From Spirochaeta isovalerica (GTDB lineage: Bacteria; Spirochaetota; Spirochaetia; DSM-2461), in contig NZ_JACHGJ010000001.1 in NCBI RefSeq assembly GCF_014207565.1, forward strand, positions 744,001-808,000: 64,000 nucleotides of DNA. Reading direction: 5' to 3'. The position numbers were made by a program, and so were the translations under genes. Under the pieces are notes generated by a model. That model did no database searches. It was not told the DNA's origin and was given only the letters and a program-made list of their open reading frames with translations. Below, one piece after another: positions 9,671 through 17,437 of this stretch. How positions within the stretch are numbered: position 1 is the stretch's first letter; each line of letters begins with the position of its first letter.

Positions 9671-10226
9671 TTACACTTCCTTTTCGATAAACTTCAAGCC
9701 CCTTTTTAAGGAGTTCAAGACAGACTCTGCTGTCGTCTTCAGCACTATGGGCCTTTCTGACATTTATTGCCAGAAAAACGGCCAGATTCTGGAGAGAATA
9801 GCTTCTTCTTCCCGGCCAGGCAGCTTTAGCCAGAGCAATTGTATCAAGAACCGGAATCTCTGGTACATCCATTTCTGCCCGACCTAAAGCTTTGCGCATA
9901 AATCCCACATCAAATGAGGCATTATGTGCAACGAGAACCGACCCTGCGATCAGATTGAGAAATCGCGGAAGAACCTCTTCAATAAACGGTTTGCCTATAA
10001 CGTCCCTATCATAAATGCCATGAATGGAACTGGCTGAGGGAGGGATCGGAATACCGGGATTGATGACTTCATTCATCGAATCGGTAATGATTCCTCCCGA
10101 ATACCTGACGGCTCCGATTTCAACAATACGGTCTCTTCTGTTGCTCAATCCGGTGGTTTCCAGATCAAAAACTGTAAAATCCGGAGTTTCGCTTTTAAGA
10201 AAATCCAGTTTATAGATCATTTTCAT
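9663..10226 (-). CDS. DnaQ/PolC-type 3'-5' exonuclease (DEDDh)
   Basis: The DEDDh exonuclease fold is complete: FDLETTGL near residues 20-27, HNASFDVGFM in the middle and the AHSAEDD motif near the end. At 187 aa it is a stand-alone proofreading-type exonuclease resembling DNA polymerase III epsilon or the PolC exonuclease domain; which polymerase it serves, if any, is not visible. It starts the exonuclease-rnhA pair. No Shine-Dalgarno is seen. A promoter ends 8 nt before ATG 10226, so the mRNA probably has almost no leader. ATG 10220 is an alternative start. Confidence 0.88.
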   Translation of the reverse strand: MKMIYKLDFLKSETPDFTVFDLETTGLSNRRDRIVEIGAVRYSGGIITDSMNEVINPGIPIPPSASSIHGIYDRDVIGKPFIEEVLPRFLNLIAGSVLVAHNASFDVGFMRKALGRAEMDVPEIPVLDTIALAKAAWPGRRSYSLQNLAVFLAINVRKAHSAEDDSRVCLELLKKGLEVYRKGSVNE

Positions 10227-10234
10227 ATTTTGAA

Positions 10235-10263
10235 ACTGTACAGTGACTTAAATATTAAATCAA
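10235..10263 (-). promoter_or_regulatory. Promoter giving a near-leaderless mRNA for the exonuclease gene
   Basis: Minus strand TTGATT (10263-10258), 17-bp spacer, TACAGT (10240-10235), 8 nt to ATG 10226. The predicted leader is about 2 nt. Confidence 0.45.
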
Positions 10264-10289
10264 GCAATCTTCCTGAAATGTCATTTTGC

Positions 10290-10298
10290 TGTTACTAT
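10290..10298 (+). promoter_or_regulatory. Extended -10 promoter giving a predicted leaderless mRNA
   Basis: TG-T-TACTAT (10290-10298) is an extended -10 element, 7 nt before ATG 10306. The -35 region (TTCCTG at 10270) is poor, as is common for extended -10 promoters. No Shine-Dalgarno precedes the start. Confidence 0.45.
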
Positions 10299-10305
10299 CT
10301 CTTTT

Positions 10306-10590
10306 ATGACAATCAAAGAGCTAATGAAAGAGTACAATCTTGAAATTGATGATATACGCTGGTTTCTATCTATCGGAGAAGCGCAGAAGCTGCTCTCTTT
10401 CCCTCAGGATCGCAAAGAACTTATCCGGTATATCTGGTCAGGAGAACTGGAAACCAATCTCTATAATATGGAAGAAAAATACCTCGAGAACCTTCAGGAA
10501 CAGATGGATCGGAATATTACCGATGAATCGGATATAAGGGATATCTTCAAAGAAGCCGAGCTGGCAGCTATTAAACGAAAGAATTTTTGA
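10306..10590 (+). CDS. Small protein of unknown function, 94 aa
   Basis: I do not recognise this protein. It is charged, predicted mostly helical, with no signal peptide, membrane segment or metal-binding cluster. Codon use resembles its neighbours and a promoter placed exactly 7 nt upstream supports it being a real gene. It is monocistronic: the next gene is convergent. Function unknown. Confidence 0.65.
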   Translation: MTIKELMKEYNLEIDDIRWFLSIGEAQKLLSFPQDRKELIRYIWSGELETNLYNMEEKYLENLQEQMDRNITDESDIRDIFKEAELAAIKRKNF

Positions 10591-10641
10591 TCGGCTCTAT
10601 CCCTTATCCTGTTGAATTAAGATCTGAATGTAGCTGGTAAT

Positions 10642-10663
10642 AAAAAGGGGGGCAAATCCCCCC
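10642..10663 (-). terminator. Rho-independent terminator after phosphoglucomutase
   Basis: GGGGGG, 5-nt loop, CCCCCC with a TTTTTA tract on the minus strand, starting 11 nt past the pgm stop codon. It may also act weakly on the plus-strand small gene. Confidence 0.85.
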
Positions 10664-10673
10664 TCTGTTTTAC

Positions 10674-12434
10674 CTATTTCGCCGCCCGGCTGACCATTTC
10701 CTTTACTTGTGCTTCAATAGCAGAGATCTTGGCTGTCGTACCGGCTTTCGCTTCTTCGATTTCCATACCCGGCTTTTCACAGCAAGACGCATAGAACTTG
10801 ATTTTAGGTTCTGTTCCGGAGGGCCTGACCGTTACAAGGCTTCCCTCTTCGAGAATAAACTGAAGAACATTGGATGATGGAAGTTCAATATTCTTTTCGA
10901 CTTTTCCGGAACTGGTGTATTTCGTTGTTCCATTCTTATAATCAATGATTTCTGCGATTTTTATTCCACCGAACGACACCGGTGGCTCGGCTCTCAAACC
11001 GGCCATAAGATTATCCATGACGGCAGCTCCCTGCTGACCTTCAAAGTAATTGGAAAACAGAGCTTCCTGATAATATCCGTACTTCTCATAAATCTCATTG
11101 AGATGATCAAGCACCGATCTTCCCTGGGTAACGTTCCATAATGCCATCTCAGCCGTCATGGTCGCAGCAGAAACAGCATCTTTGTCTCTGGCAGCTGTAC
11201 CGACCAGAAAGCCGTAACTCTCTTCCCCGCCGAATAAATATGTATAGTTTTCCTTCTCTTCAAACTCTCTGATTTTCAGACCTATATATTTGAAACCCGT
11301 AAGAACTTTAAAAGTCTTTATTCCATAGGCTTCGGCGATTTTGATTTGAAGGTCCGAGGTGACAATCGTGTTGATAAATGCGCCGTTGGAAGGAAGGGTT
11401 CCAAGTTCTTTTCTCGTTCTGAAAATATAATCCGCCAGAAGTGCTCCCAGCTGATTACCGGTAATTAAGCGGAATTCTCCATTCTCCGGCACGGCAATAC
11501 CCAGCCGGTCAGAATCCGGGTCGGTTCCCATTATGAGGTCGGCGTTTTCCTGTTTACCGTATTTGAGAGCCAGCTCCATGGCTTCGGTGATTTCCGGGTT
11601 GGGAAAAGCCACCGTAGGAAAATCTCCATCGGGTTTTTCCTGCTCCGGTACGGTGAAGACCGCAATACCCATTTTTTTAAGTGCATTATTCACGGGAACA
11701 TTTCCGGCGCCGTGGAGTGGTGTATAAACGATTTTTAGATCCTTACCTTTCTCTTTAACCAGTTCCGGACGCAGTGTCTGGGATACAACCATTTTTTCAT
11801 ATGGTTCGTCCACTTCACTGTCAATCATAACCAGAAGACCTTTGCTGATAGCGTCTTCTCTGGAGATTTTTTTTATTTCCGATGTAACGGCCCTGACTTC
11901 TTTGATTATTCCAGTGTCATGGGGAGGAGTGACCTGAGCCCCATCGCTCCAGAACACTTTATAACCGTTATATTTTGCCGGATTATGACTGGCCGTAACC
12001 ATGATGCCGGCCGTTGCATGGAGTTCACGAACAGCAAATGAAAGTACAGGAGTCGGCCTTAAGCCGCTGAAAAGATAGGTTTTGATGCCGTTCCCCGCCA
12101 GAACTAATGCCGCCTCTTCGGAAAAATTATCGGAAAAGTTCCGGCTGTCATAGGAAATAACGGCGATACGATCCTCTTCCCTGACATTTTTAACCATATA
12201 GGTCGCCAGTCCCTGGGTCGCTTTGGAAACAGTGTAGGAGTTCATGCGATTGTATCCTCCACCGATTTCACCCCGAAGTCCGCCTGTTCCGAAATCCAGT
12301 TCCTTGTAAAACCTCTCATTCAGTTCATCCAGATCATTCCTGTCAATCAGTTCCTGAACCTGATTTCTGAAAAAAGGGTTCTTTTCTTCTTCGATATAGG
12401 CTTTAGCTTTATTCAATATCTCTTTTTTATCCAT
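10674..12434 (-). CDS. Phosphoglucomutase/phosphomannomutase (alpha-D-phosphohexomutase)
   Basis: Interconverts hexose 1- and 6-phosphates. The phosphoserine loop TASHNPAKYNGYK puts the active serine at residue 149; the metal loop GTDPDSDRLG, the sugar loop GGEESYG and the phosphate loop RPSGTEPKIKFY follow in order. The 586-aa size fits the large PgcA-like subgroup acting on glucose or mannose phosphates. ATG 12434 is chosen because GGAG lies 6 nt upstream; an in-frame ATG 18 nt earlier has no ribosome site. It is monocistronic with its own terminator. Confidence 0.93.
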   Translation of the reverse strand: MDKKEILNKAKAYIEEEKNPFFRNQVQELIDRNDLDELNERFYKELDFGTGGLRGEIGGGYNRMNSYTVSKATQGLATYMVKNVREEDRIAVISYDSRNFSDNFSEEAALVLAGNGIKTYLFSGLRPTPVLSFAVRELHATAGIMVTASHNPAKYNGYKVFWSDGAQVTPPHDTGIIKEVRAVTSEIKKISREDAISKGLLVMIDSEVDEPYEKMVVSQTLRPELVKEKGKDLKIVYTPLHGAGNVPVNNALKKMGIAVFTVPEQEKPDGDFPTVAFPNPEITEAMELALKYGKQENADLIMGTDPDSDRLGIAVPENGEFRLITGNQLGALLADYIFRTRKELGTLPSNGAFINTIVTSDLQIKIAEAYGIKTFKVLTGFKYIGLKIREFEEKENYTYLFGGEESYGFLVGTAARDKDAVSAATMTAEMALWNVTQGRSVLDHLNEIYEKYGYYQEALFSNYFEGQQGAAVMDNLMAGLRAEPPVSFGGIKIAEIIDYKNGTTKYTSSGKVEKNIELPSSNVLQFILEEGSLVTVRPSGTEPKIKFYASCCEKPGMEIEEAKAGTTAKISAIEAQVKEMVSRAAK

Positions 12435-12506
12435 ATTTATCTCCATTTGCAATTTTTCCTGTCAGAAAATATTAGCTGATAATTACCTCTTATTAAAGTA
12501 GTGCCG

Positions 12507-12535
12507 CTGAAAACAATCTTATTTAATTATATAGT
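12507..12535 (+). promoter_or_regulatory. Promoter giving a predicted leaderless mRNA for the DUF3524 glycosyltransferase
   Basis: CTGAAA (12507-12512), 17-bp spacer, TATAGT (12530-12535), then 6 nt to ATG 12542. No Shine-Dalgarno is present. Confidence 0.5.
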
Positions 12536-12541
12536 AGAATA

Positions 12542-13657
12542 ATGAGCAGATTTCTATTTATTGAACCTTTTTACGGTGGCTCTCATAAATACTTTGCAGA
12601 TGGCTTAATCCAAAAAAGCTGTCATGAAATCGATTTATATTCACTTCCGGCCAGATTCTGGAAATGGCGTATGAGAGGCGCTTCAGTATACGCAGTTCAA
12701 CACATAAAAGATTTGATGCGATATGAGGCGATAATAGTCTCCAATATGCTTTCTGTCAGTGATTTTAAAGCACTCGCCGGTCCGGACTTACCACCTGTTA
12801 TTCTCTATTTCCACGAAAATCAGATTCTCTATCCTTTAGCTGAAGGCGAAACAGAAGACCTTCACTATGGATTTACTGATTTCATATCAGCTCTTTGCGC
12901 AGACTCTATCATTTTCAACTCAGAATTTCATATGAAGGCTTTTCTGAAAGGGATACCTCCCTTTCTCTCCCGTTTCCCCGACTTTAGACCTTCGAGTTCA
13001 ATAGAGAAAATACAAACAAAATGTCAGGTGATCCCTCCGGGATGTCATCTTGATCCGGAACCATATATACCTGTAGAGAGACCTGAAAACCCTGTGATAA
13101 TCTGGAATCACCGCTGGGAACATGACAAAAATCCCGAAGATTTTTTTGAAGTTCTCTTTGAGCTGGACTCGGAAGGCATTCCTTTCAGCCTCGCGGTCCT
13201 GGGGGAGCGGTATACAACATCTCCTGAAATTTTTTCAATCGCTGAACAAAAACTGAAAGACCGGATTATACACTTCGGCTATGCTGAAAATTATTCAGAT
13301 TACAAAGCCATTTTGAATTCGGGAAATATCGTAATAAGCACGGCTTTTCAGGAAAATTTCGGAATTTCGATAATCGAAGCCATCGGAAGCGGAAATTTTC
13401 CTCTCTTACCGAACCGCCTATCATATAAAGAGATAATACCCGAAGAATTTCATAAGTTCTGCCTATATAAAAATAAAAAAGATCTGATTAACAAACTGAA
13501 GAAACTGATCAGTCATTACGATCCCCAGCTATTACGTAAACTGGTTGAAAAGAACAAACGATATGATTGGAATCAGATAATTGCACAATATGATTTATAT
13601 CTCGAACAAAAAAAAAATCCCGTAAACCGGGATTTTTATCAGGATTTATCTATTTAA
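12542..13657 (+). CDS. DUF3524 glycosyltransferase, homologue of tRNA-queuosine alpha-mannosyltransferase (QTMAN/GTDC1)
   Basis: The N-terminal half carries the signature of the GTDC1 family: IEPFYGGSHK near residue 7, LPARFWKWRMRGAS near 36, ILYFHENQILYP near 86-97 and IFNSEFHM after it. A GT-B Rossmann C-terminal half follows, with the conserved ENFGISIIEAIGSG motif. In vertebrates GTDC1/QTMAN adds mannose to queuosine in tRNA-Asp; that this bacterial protein has the same substrate is inference. A tRNA-Asp(GUC) gene lies about 2 kb away. The last codons overlap the terminator of the convergent sigma-factor gene. The mRNA is predicted leaderless. Confidence 0.82.
   Translation: MSRFLFIEPFYGGSHKYFADGLIQKSCHEIDLYSLPARFWKWRMRGASVYAVQHIKDLMRYEAIIVSNMLSVSDFKALAGPDLPPVILYFHENQILYPLAEGETEDLHYGFTDFISALCADSIIFNSEFHMKAFLKGIPPFLSRFPDFRPSSSIEKIQTKCQVIPPGCHLDPEPYIPVERPENPVIIWNHRWEHDKNPEDFFEVLFELDSEGIPFSLAVLGERYTTSPEIFSIAEQKLKDRIIHFGYAENYSDYKAILNSGNIVISTAFQENFGISIIEAIGSGNFPLLPNRLSYKEIIPEEFHKFCLYKNKKDLINKLKKLISHYDPQLLRKLVEKNKRYDWNQIIAQYDLYLEQKKNPVNRDFYQDLSI
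13608..13637 (-). terminator. Terminator inside the 3' coding end of the convergent glycosyltransferase gene
   Basis: AAAAATCCCG, 5-nt loop, CGGGATTTTT, with an unbroken run of ten T on the minus strand. It ends the sigma-factor transcript 17 nt after its stop codon, yet also encodes residues of the glycosyltransferase C-terminus. Confidence 0.8.
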
Positions 13658-14652
13658 ATATATTCCTGTAAATCTTTGATGATTTTAAACTTTCTCAATT
13701 TGCAGATAGCTTTTTCCTGAATCTGTCTGACTCGCTCTCTAGTGATTCCGAGCATTTTTCCGGTTTCCTCAAGTGTAAAAGGTCCTTCTCCGGCCAGACC
13801 GTAACGGTACTGAATAATTTTCATCTCACGTTCGCTCAGCTGTTTCAGAACTTCTTCCAAAGTGTCCTGTAAAGCCATATTAAAAACACTTTCAAAAGGT
13901 TCCTGAGAATTATCGTCTTTAATAAGATCGGACAGTCTCGTTACGTTATCATCATCGACAGTAATATCGAGAGAAGCTGTTTCCTGTGACAATTTCATGA
14001 TCTCTTTCACTTTTGAAGTGGGAAGATTCATGTAGTCAGCCAGCTCTTCCGCCGTTGGATCGCGCCCATATTCCTGCGTGAGATATTTCGCAACGAAATA
14101 ACACTTTTTTATGGTATTGAGCATATGAATAGGGATCCGGATAACCCGTCCCTTATCGGCAAGAGATTTAATGATAGCCTGTCTGATCCACCAGGTTCCG
14201 TAAGTTGAAAACCGGCAGCCCTTAGTGTAGTCGAACCTGTCTACTGCTTCTATAAGTCCTATGTTGCCTTCATCAATTAGATCCAGCAAAGACAGTCCCC
14301 TATGCTGATATTTTTTGGCGATGGAAACGACCAATCGGAGATTGGCATTAATCATTCGGTTTTTTAAAGTGAGAAGACGTTCTTCCCCGACTTTGTTCTG
14401 AATTTCAAAATCAGCCTGCAGGCATGCCCCGTTGGCTAAATTTTCTTTGAGATCTTCAATTTCGTCTTTTACTGCTTTAATTCCTGCACCGATTTCCTGT
14501 TCTTCATCGACATTGAGAAGCGGATATCGGGAGATCTGTTTCAAGTAAAGCGCGAGAGGATCTGTTTCATTGATGTAACCCTGTCCATCATCCGAATTGA
14601 ATGGGAGAGTCTGTACCTTTGAAACGGTCTCACTTTCGATCATTTGTTTCAA
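13654..14652 (-). CDS. Sigma-70 family RNA polymerase sigma factor, group 2 (RpoS-like)
   Basis: Regions 1.2 (DPLALYLKQI), 2 (NLRLVVSIAKKY, LIDEGNIGLIEAVDRFDY and the -10 recognition segment FSTYGTWWIRQAI), 3 and 4 (LEETGKMLGITRERVRQIQ) are all present. At 332 aa it lacks the long N-terminus of a housekeeping RpoD. Start TTG 14652 has AGGGG 6 nt upstream; the in-frame ATG 9 nt later is less well placed. The gene directly follows a LysM/M23-like gene by 50 bp, recalling the nlpD-rpoS pair of proteobacteria. It is therefore probably a stress or stationary-phase sigma factor. Confidence 0.9.
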   Translation of the reverse strand: MKQMIESETVSKVQTLPFNSDDGQGYINETDPLALYLKQISRYPLLNVDEEQEIGAGIKAVKDEIEDLKENLANGACLQADFEIQNKVGEERLLTLKNRMINANLRLVVSIAKKYQHRGLSLLDLIDEGNIGLIEAVDRFDYTKGCRFSTYGTWWIRQAIIKSLADKGRVIRIPIHMLNTIKKCYFVAKYLTQEYGRDPTAEELADYMNLPTSKVKEIMKLSQETASLDITVDDDNVTRLSDLIKDDNSQEPFESVFNMALQDTLEEVLKQLSEREMKIIQYRYGLAGEGPFTLEETGKMLGITRERVRQIQEKAICKLRKFKIIKDLQEYI

Positions 14653-14702
14653 TGTTTGCCCCTGTTGCAGTGGATGAGAACAAATGATTGATACTAATCG
14701 GA

Positions 14703-15512
14703 TCAGCCTCTCGGCGCAGTATAAGTGTCTACTGGTTTGCCATCTTTAAAAACGGAGAAAAACATATCCTGCTTTCCGTCTTCAGATACTCCCAGTCGTC
14801 CTATTCGGGTTCCGGCCTTTACTTCTTCACCGACATTCACAAAGATGTCCTCGTTGCCACCATATAGGTAAATGTAACCATTTACATCTATCAATATGAC
14901 ATTGCCGAACCCACGGTACGGTTCAGCCAAAACGACTTTTCCTGCAGCGATGGACCTGACGTAGGAATACGCCTCTCCGTTGATTCTCACACCTTCAAGC
15001 TTACCGTCCATCTTATACCTCGTACCTGAGACAGGCCATATGAGACCGTTATCTCCGCTATCCGGCTTTTCGGGTTCCGGTAATGGCTGTTGCCCCCCAT
15101 TACCAGCTTCGGAACTCGATTTAACCAGCAACCTGTCGCCGATATGAAGTACATGATTATCCGATAGACTGTTAAGAGATCTGAGTTCTTCAACAGACAT
15201 TCCATTTCTACGGGAAATGCTGTATAAAGTATCCCCCTTTTTCACAAAGTATTCTGAACTTTCAATATACCAGTTGTTTTCATTATAATCCAAATGATTC
15301 TGAGGAATTTGTAAAATAATTCCCGTTTTTAGTTCATTTGGAGACGAAAGTCCATTCCGCTCCATGATCAGATCTACGGTAACGTCGTATTTTCTGGACA
15401 GGCTATATAGGGTATCACCTTTCTGAACGGTGTGATTGATTGACTGGCCGCTTAGAGAGATTACAATAAAAGATGTCAATATAACTTTTAAAAGAGTATG
15501 TCTGTTTATCAT
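14703..15512 (-). CDS. Exported LysM protein with degenerate M23 (LytM) domain, NlpD/EnvC-like
   Basis: A signal peptide (about residues 1-23) is followed by two LysM peptidoglycan-binding repeats (about 27-70 and 88-132, each with KGDTLYS[IL]SR) and a LytM-type domain (about 155-262). The zinc ligands of active M23 peptidases are missing: KMDGKLEGVRING replaces the HxxxD region and MFFSVF replaces HxH. It is therefore probably a non-catalytic regulator of cell-wall amidases, as NlpD and EnvC are. TATAAG lies 4 nt before ATG, so the 5' end may be very short; the exact start is less certain. Confidence 0.85.
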   Translation of the reverse strand: MINRHTLLKVILTSFIVISLSGQSINHTVQKGDTLYSLSRKYDVTVDLIMERNGLSSPNELKTGIILQIPQNHLDYNENNWYIESSEYFVKKGDTLYSISRRNGMSVEELRSLNSLSDNHVLHIGDRLLVKSSSEAGNGGQQPLPEPEKPDSGDNGLIWPVSGTRYKMDGKLEGVRINGEAYSYVRSIAAGKVVLAEPYRGFGNVILIDVNGYIYLYGGNEDIFVNVGEEVKAGTRIGRLGVSEDGKQDMFFSVFKDGKPVDTYTAPRG

Positions 15513-15619
15513 TTCTCTTATAATTACGACTTTCCCGAAGCAAATATTAAAGGAAAAATCACTGTTTTATATAAAAAGACTGATATATGTGTAATGAAGC
15601 GACATGAGACTCGGGGTAA

Positions 15620-15646
15620 TAAAAAAGGAACATCTTTCGATGTTCC
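15620..15646 (-). terminator. Terminator after tRNA-Asp
   Basis: Perfect 8-bp stem GGAACATC with a GAAA tetraloop on the minus strand, then six T residues, 7 nt beyond the tRNA 3' end. Confidence 0.92.
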
Positions 15647-15653
15647 CGATGTA

Positions 15654-15727
15654 CGGAAGCGACGGGCCTCGAACCCGCGATCTCCGGCTTGACAGGCCGG
15701 CGCGATAACCAACTTCGCTACGCCTCC
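15654..15727 (-). tRNA. tRNA-Asp (GUC)
   Basis: A 74-nt cloverleaf read on the minus strand: acceptor GGAGGCG/CGCTTCC with one G-U pair, D arm AGCGAAGTTGGTTATCGC, anticodon loop CTGTCAA (anticodon GTC), T arm GCGGG-TTCGAGG-CCCGT and discriminator G, as expected for tRNA-Asp. CCA is not encoded. It has its own strong promoter and terminator. A G34 anticodon makes it a potential queuosine substrate, relevant to the QTMAN homologue nearby. Confidence 0.96.
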
Positions 15728-15738
15728 ATAACGATGTG

Positions 15739-15767
15739 AGATTAAACGCATATAAATGATTTGTCAA
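15739..15767 (-). promoter_or_regulatory. tRNA-Asp promoter
   Basis: Minus strand TTGACA (15767-15762), 17-bp spacer, TAATCT (15744-15739), 11 nt before the mature tRNA 5' end. The -35 box is perfect. Confidence 0.8.
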
Positions 15768-15826
15768 TATATACAACAGATAATCATGTGCTTTTTTTTT
15801 GAGAGCTTTACAGGCGGTTCTTATCG

Positions 15827-15856
15827 TTGACAGTTTATTCCTCTTCATGCTATTTT
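15827..15856 (+). promoter_or_regulatory. Promoter of the PpiD-like gene
   Basis: TTGACA (15827-15832), 18-bp spacer ending in TGC (extended -10), TATTTT (15851-15856). It gives a leader of about 30 nt with AAGGA before ATG 15893. Confidence 0.65.
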
Positions 15857-15892
15857 TTTCTAAGTTTTACTTCACTGTTATAAGGAAAAATC

Positions 15893-17425
15893 ATGTCAAA
15901 AGACACTAAGTCAAATGCGTTTAAGAAAAAAGGTGTGAAACATCATAGAAATATAGGGGTTCTGATAGGAACAAGTACGATTCTTGTTATTACAATCGTT
16001 GCTTTCATTCTGGTTCCGGCGTTGTCACAGTCTGCCTCTTCAGCTGAAGAACTGGTTTTCGGACGTTACGGAAAAACAAAGATAGATTATGTCCCCGGTA
16101 ATTATTTTGCAAGACAGATTGAGTATATCAACAACATTTACAGAGATTCCGATACTTTTTCCGACAATGTCGAATACAAAAGACAGCTGGTATGGCAGAC
16201 CGCTTTCAATCAGACAGTTATTCAGAAAGCCATAGAAGACAGCCTTATGAACAGCGGTGTCACGATCTCAGACAAACAGATTGATAAAGCTGTAGTAGAA
16301 AGAGGTCCCTTTAAAGTAGATGGTGTATTCAATGAAGAAGCTTACAGAAACGCCAGCACTCAGGTTAAATTTGATTTACGAAATCAGTTAAAAGAAGAGC
16401 TGTTGCGTGAACAGTACCTTACTGATGTCATGTACGGTGCTTATAGAAATGATTCGCTTCTCGATTTTGTAGCGAATATGGGTTCTGAAGAGAAAAAGTT
16501 TAATTACGCTGTTTTCAATGCCGACAGTCTGGATGATGATTTTTTCAGATCCTATGCCTCAACCAACCTCGAAAAATTTACAAAAGCTTCGCTAAACAAA
16601 ATTACTGTATATACATCACAGGAAGCAGCTGAAAAACTTCTGGACAGGATCAACAAAGAGGAGATCTCTTTCAGAGATGCCGCTATTGCCGAATCACAGG
16701 ACAATTTTGCAGCTGAAGGCGGAAATGCCGGAGAACTTTACTTTTACGAAGTTCTTAATGATGTGGAATCAGAAGATGCGACTAACAACATATTCGCTTT
16801 GAATGATAGAGAGATCAGCCCTGTAATAAAGACAACATACGGCTGGGTTATCTATCAGATGATAAGCACTCCTTCTATGCCCGATCTCGTTTCACAAGAA
16901 TTTCTGGACGACGTTAAAGTCTATATGTCCCGCAATGAAAAAGGTCTCATCGAAGACAGTCTCGTAGCAAAAGGAAATGAGTTCTCAGGAAGATTGGAGA
17001 ATGATTCCGATTTCCTTACAACAGCAGCTGCCATGAATATACAGAACGGTACTTCCGGATATTTCGCAGTGAACTACGGAAACAACAGAATGATTCCCAG
17101 CAGCATAACAAATGCAACAAATCAGGATCCGGCGTTCTCAAGCGCAGCATATGACGAACTCTTCCTGGAAAGACTTTTCGCACTTTCCGATGAGGGTGAA
17201 GTTTCCGATCCCCTCGTTCTGGGAAACAATATCATTGTCGCGCAGCTGGCCGGAACCCAGGAATCGACTGCGATTCCCGAAGATAGCATGGCTTATTACA
17301 AATATCAGATTGAATCTGAAATAACCGGATATATGCAGTCGGATCTTCAGAATATCGTTCTTTCTTCAGACAAACTGGAAAACAATTTTCTGAGAACTTA
17401 TGCTAAAATATTTTACGCTAACTGA
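15893..17425 (+). CDS. PpiD/SurA-like membrane-anchored chaperone or peptidyl-prolyl isomerase
   Basis: A cytoplasmic N-terminus of about 22 residues is followed by one transmembrane helix (about 22-44), so the bulk faces the periplasm. The SurA-like helical chaperone region (about 85-190) has the usual D-x-x-I-x-x-x-[VI] helix before an NEEAYR motif. A parvulin-like domain sits about 235-320 (EEISFRDAAIAESQD, GELYFYEVL, TTYGWVIYQ). The order matches PpiD, which helps exported proteins fold at the translocon. Isomerase activity is not assured. The next gene starts 12 nt downstream, so the two form an operon. Confidence 0.8.
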   Translation: MSKDTKSNAFKKKGVKHHRNIGVLIGTSTILVITIVAFILVPALSQSASSAEELVFGRYGKTKIDYVPGNYFARQIEYINNIYRDSDTFSDNVEYKRQLVWQTAFNQTVIQKAIEDSLMNSGVTISDKQIDKAVVERGPFKVDGVFNEEAYRNASTQVKFDLRNQLKEELLREQYLTDVMYGAYRNDSLLDFVANMGSEEKKFNYAVFNADSLDDDFFRSYASTNLEKFTKASLNKITVYTSQEAAEKLLDRINKEEISFRDAAIAESQDNFAAEGGNAGELYFYEVLNDVESEDATNNIFALNDREISPVIKTTYGWVIYQMISTPSMPDLVSQEFLDDVKVYMSRNEKGLIEDSLVAKGNEFSGRLENDSDFLTTAAAMNIQNGTSGYFAVNYGNNRMIPSSITNATNQDPAFSSAAYDELFLERLFALSDEGEVSDPLVLGNNIIVAQLAGTQESTAIPEDSMAYYKYQIESEITGYMQSDLQNIVLSSDKLENNFLRTYAKIFYAN

Positions 17426-17437
17426 GGTTATTAATCA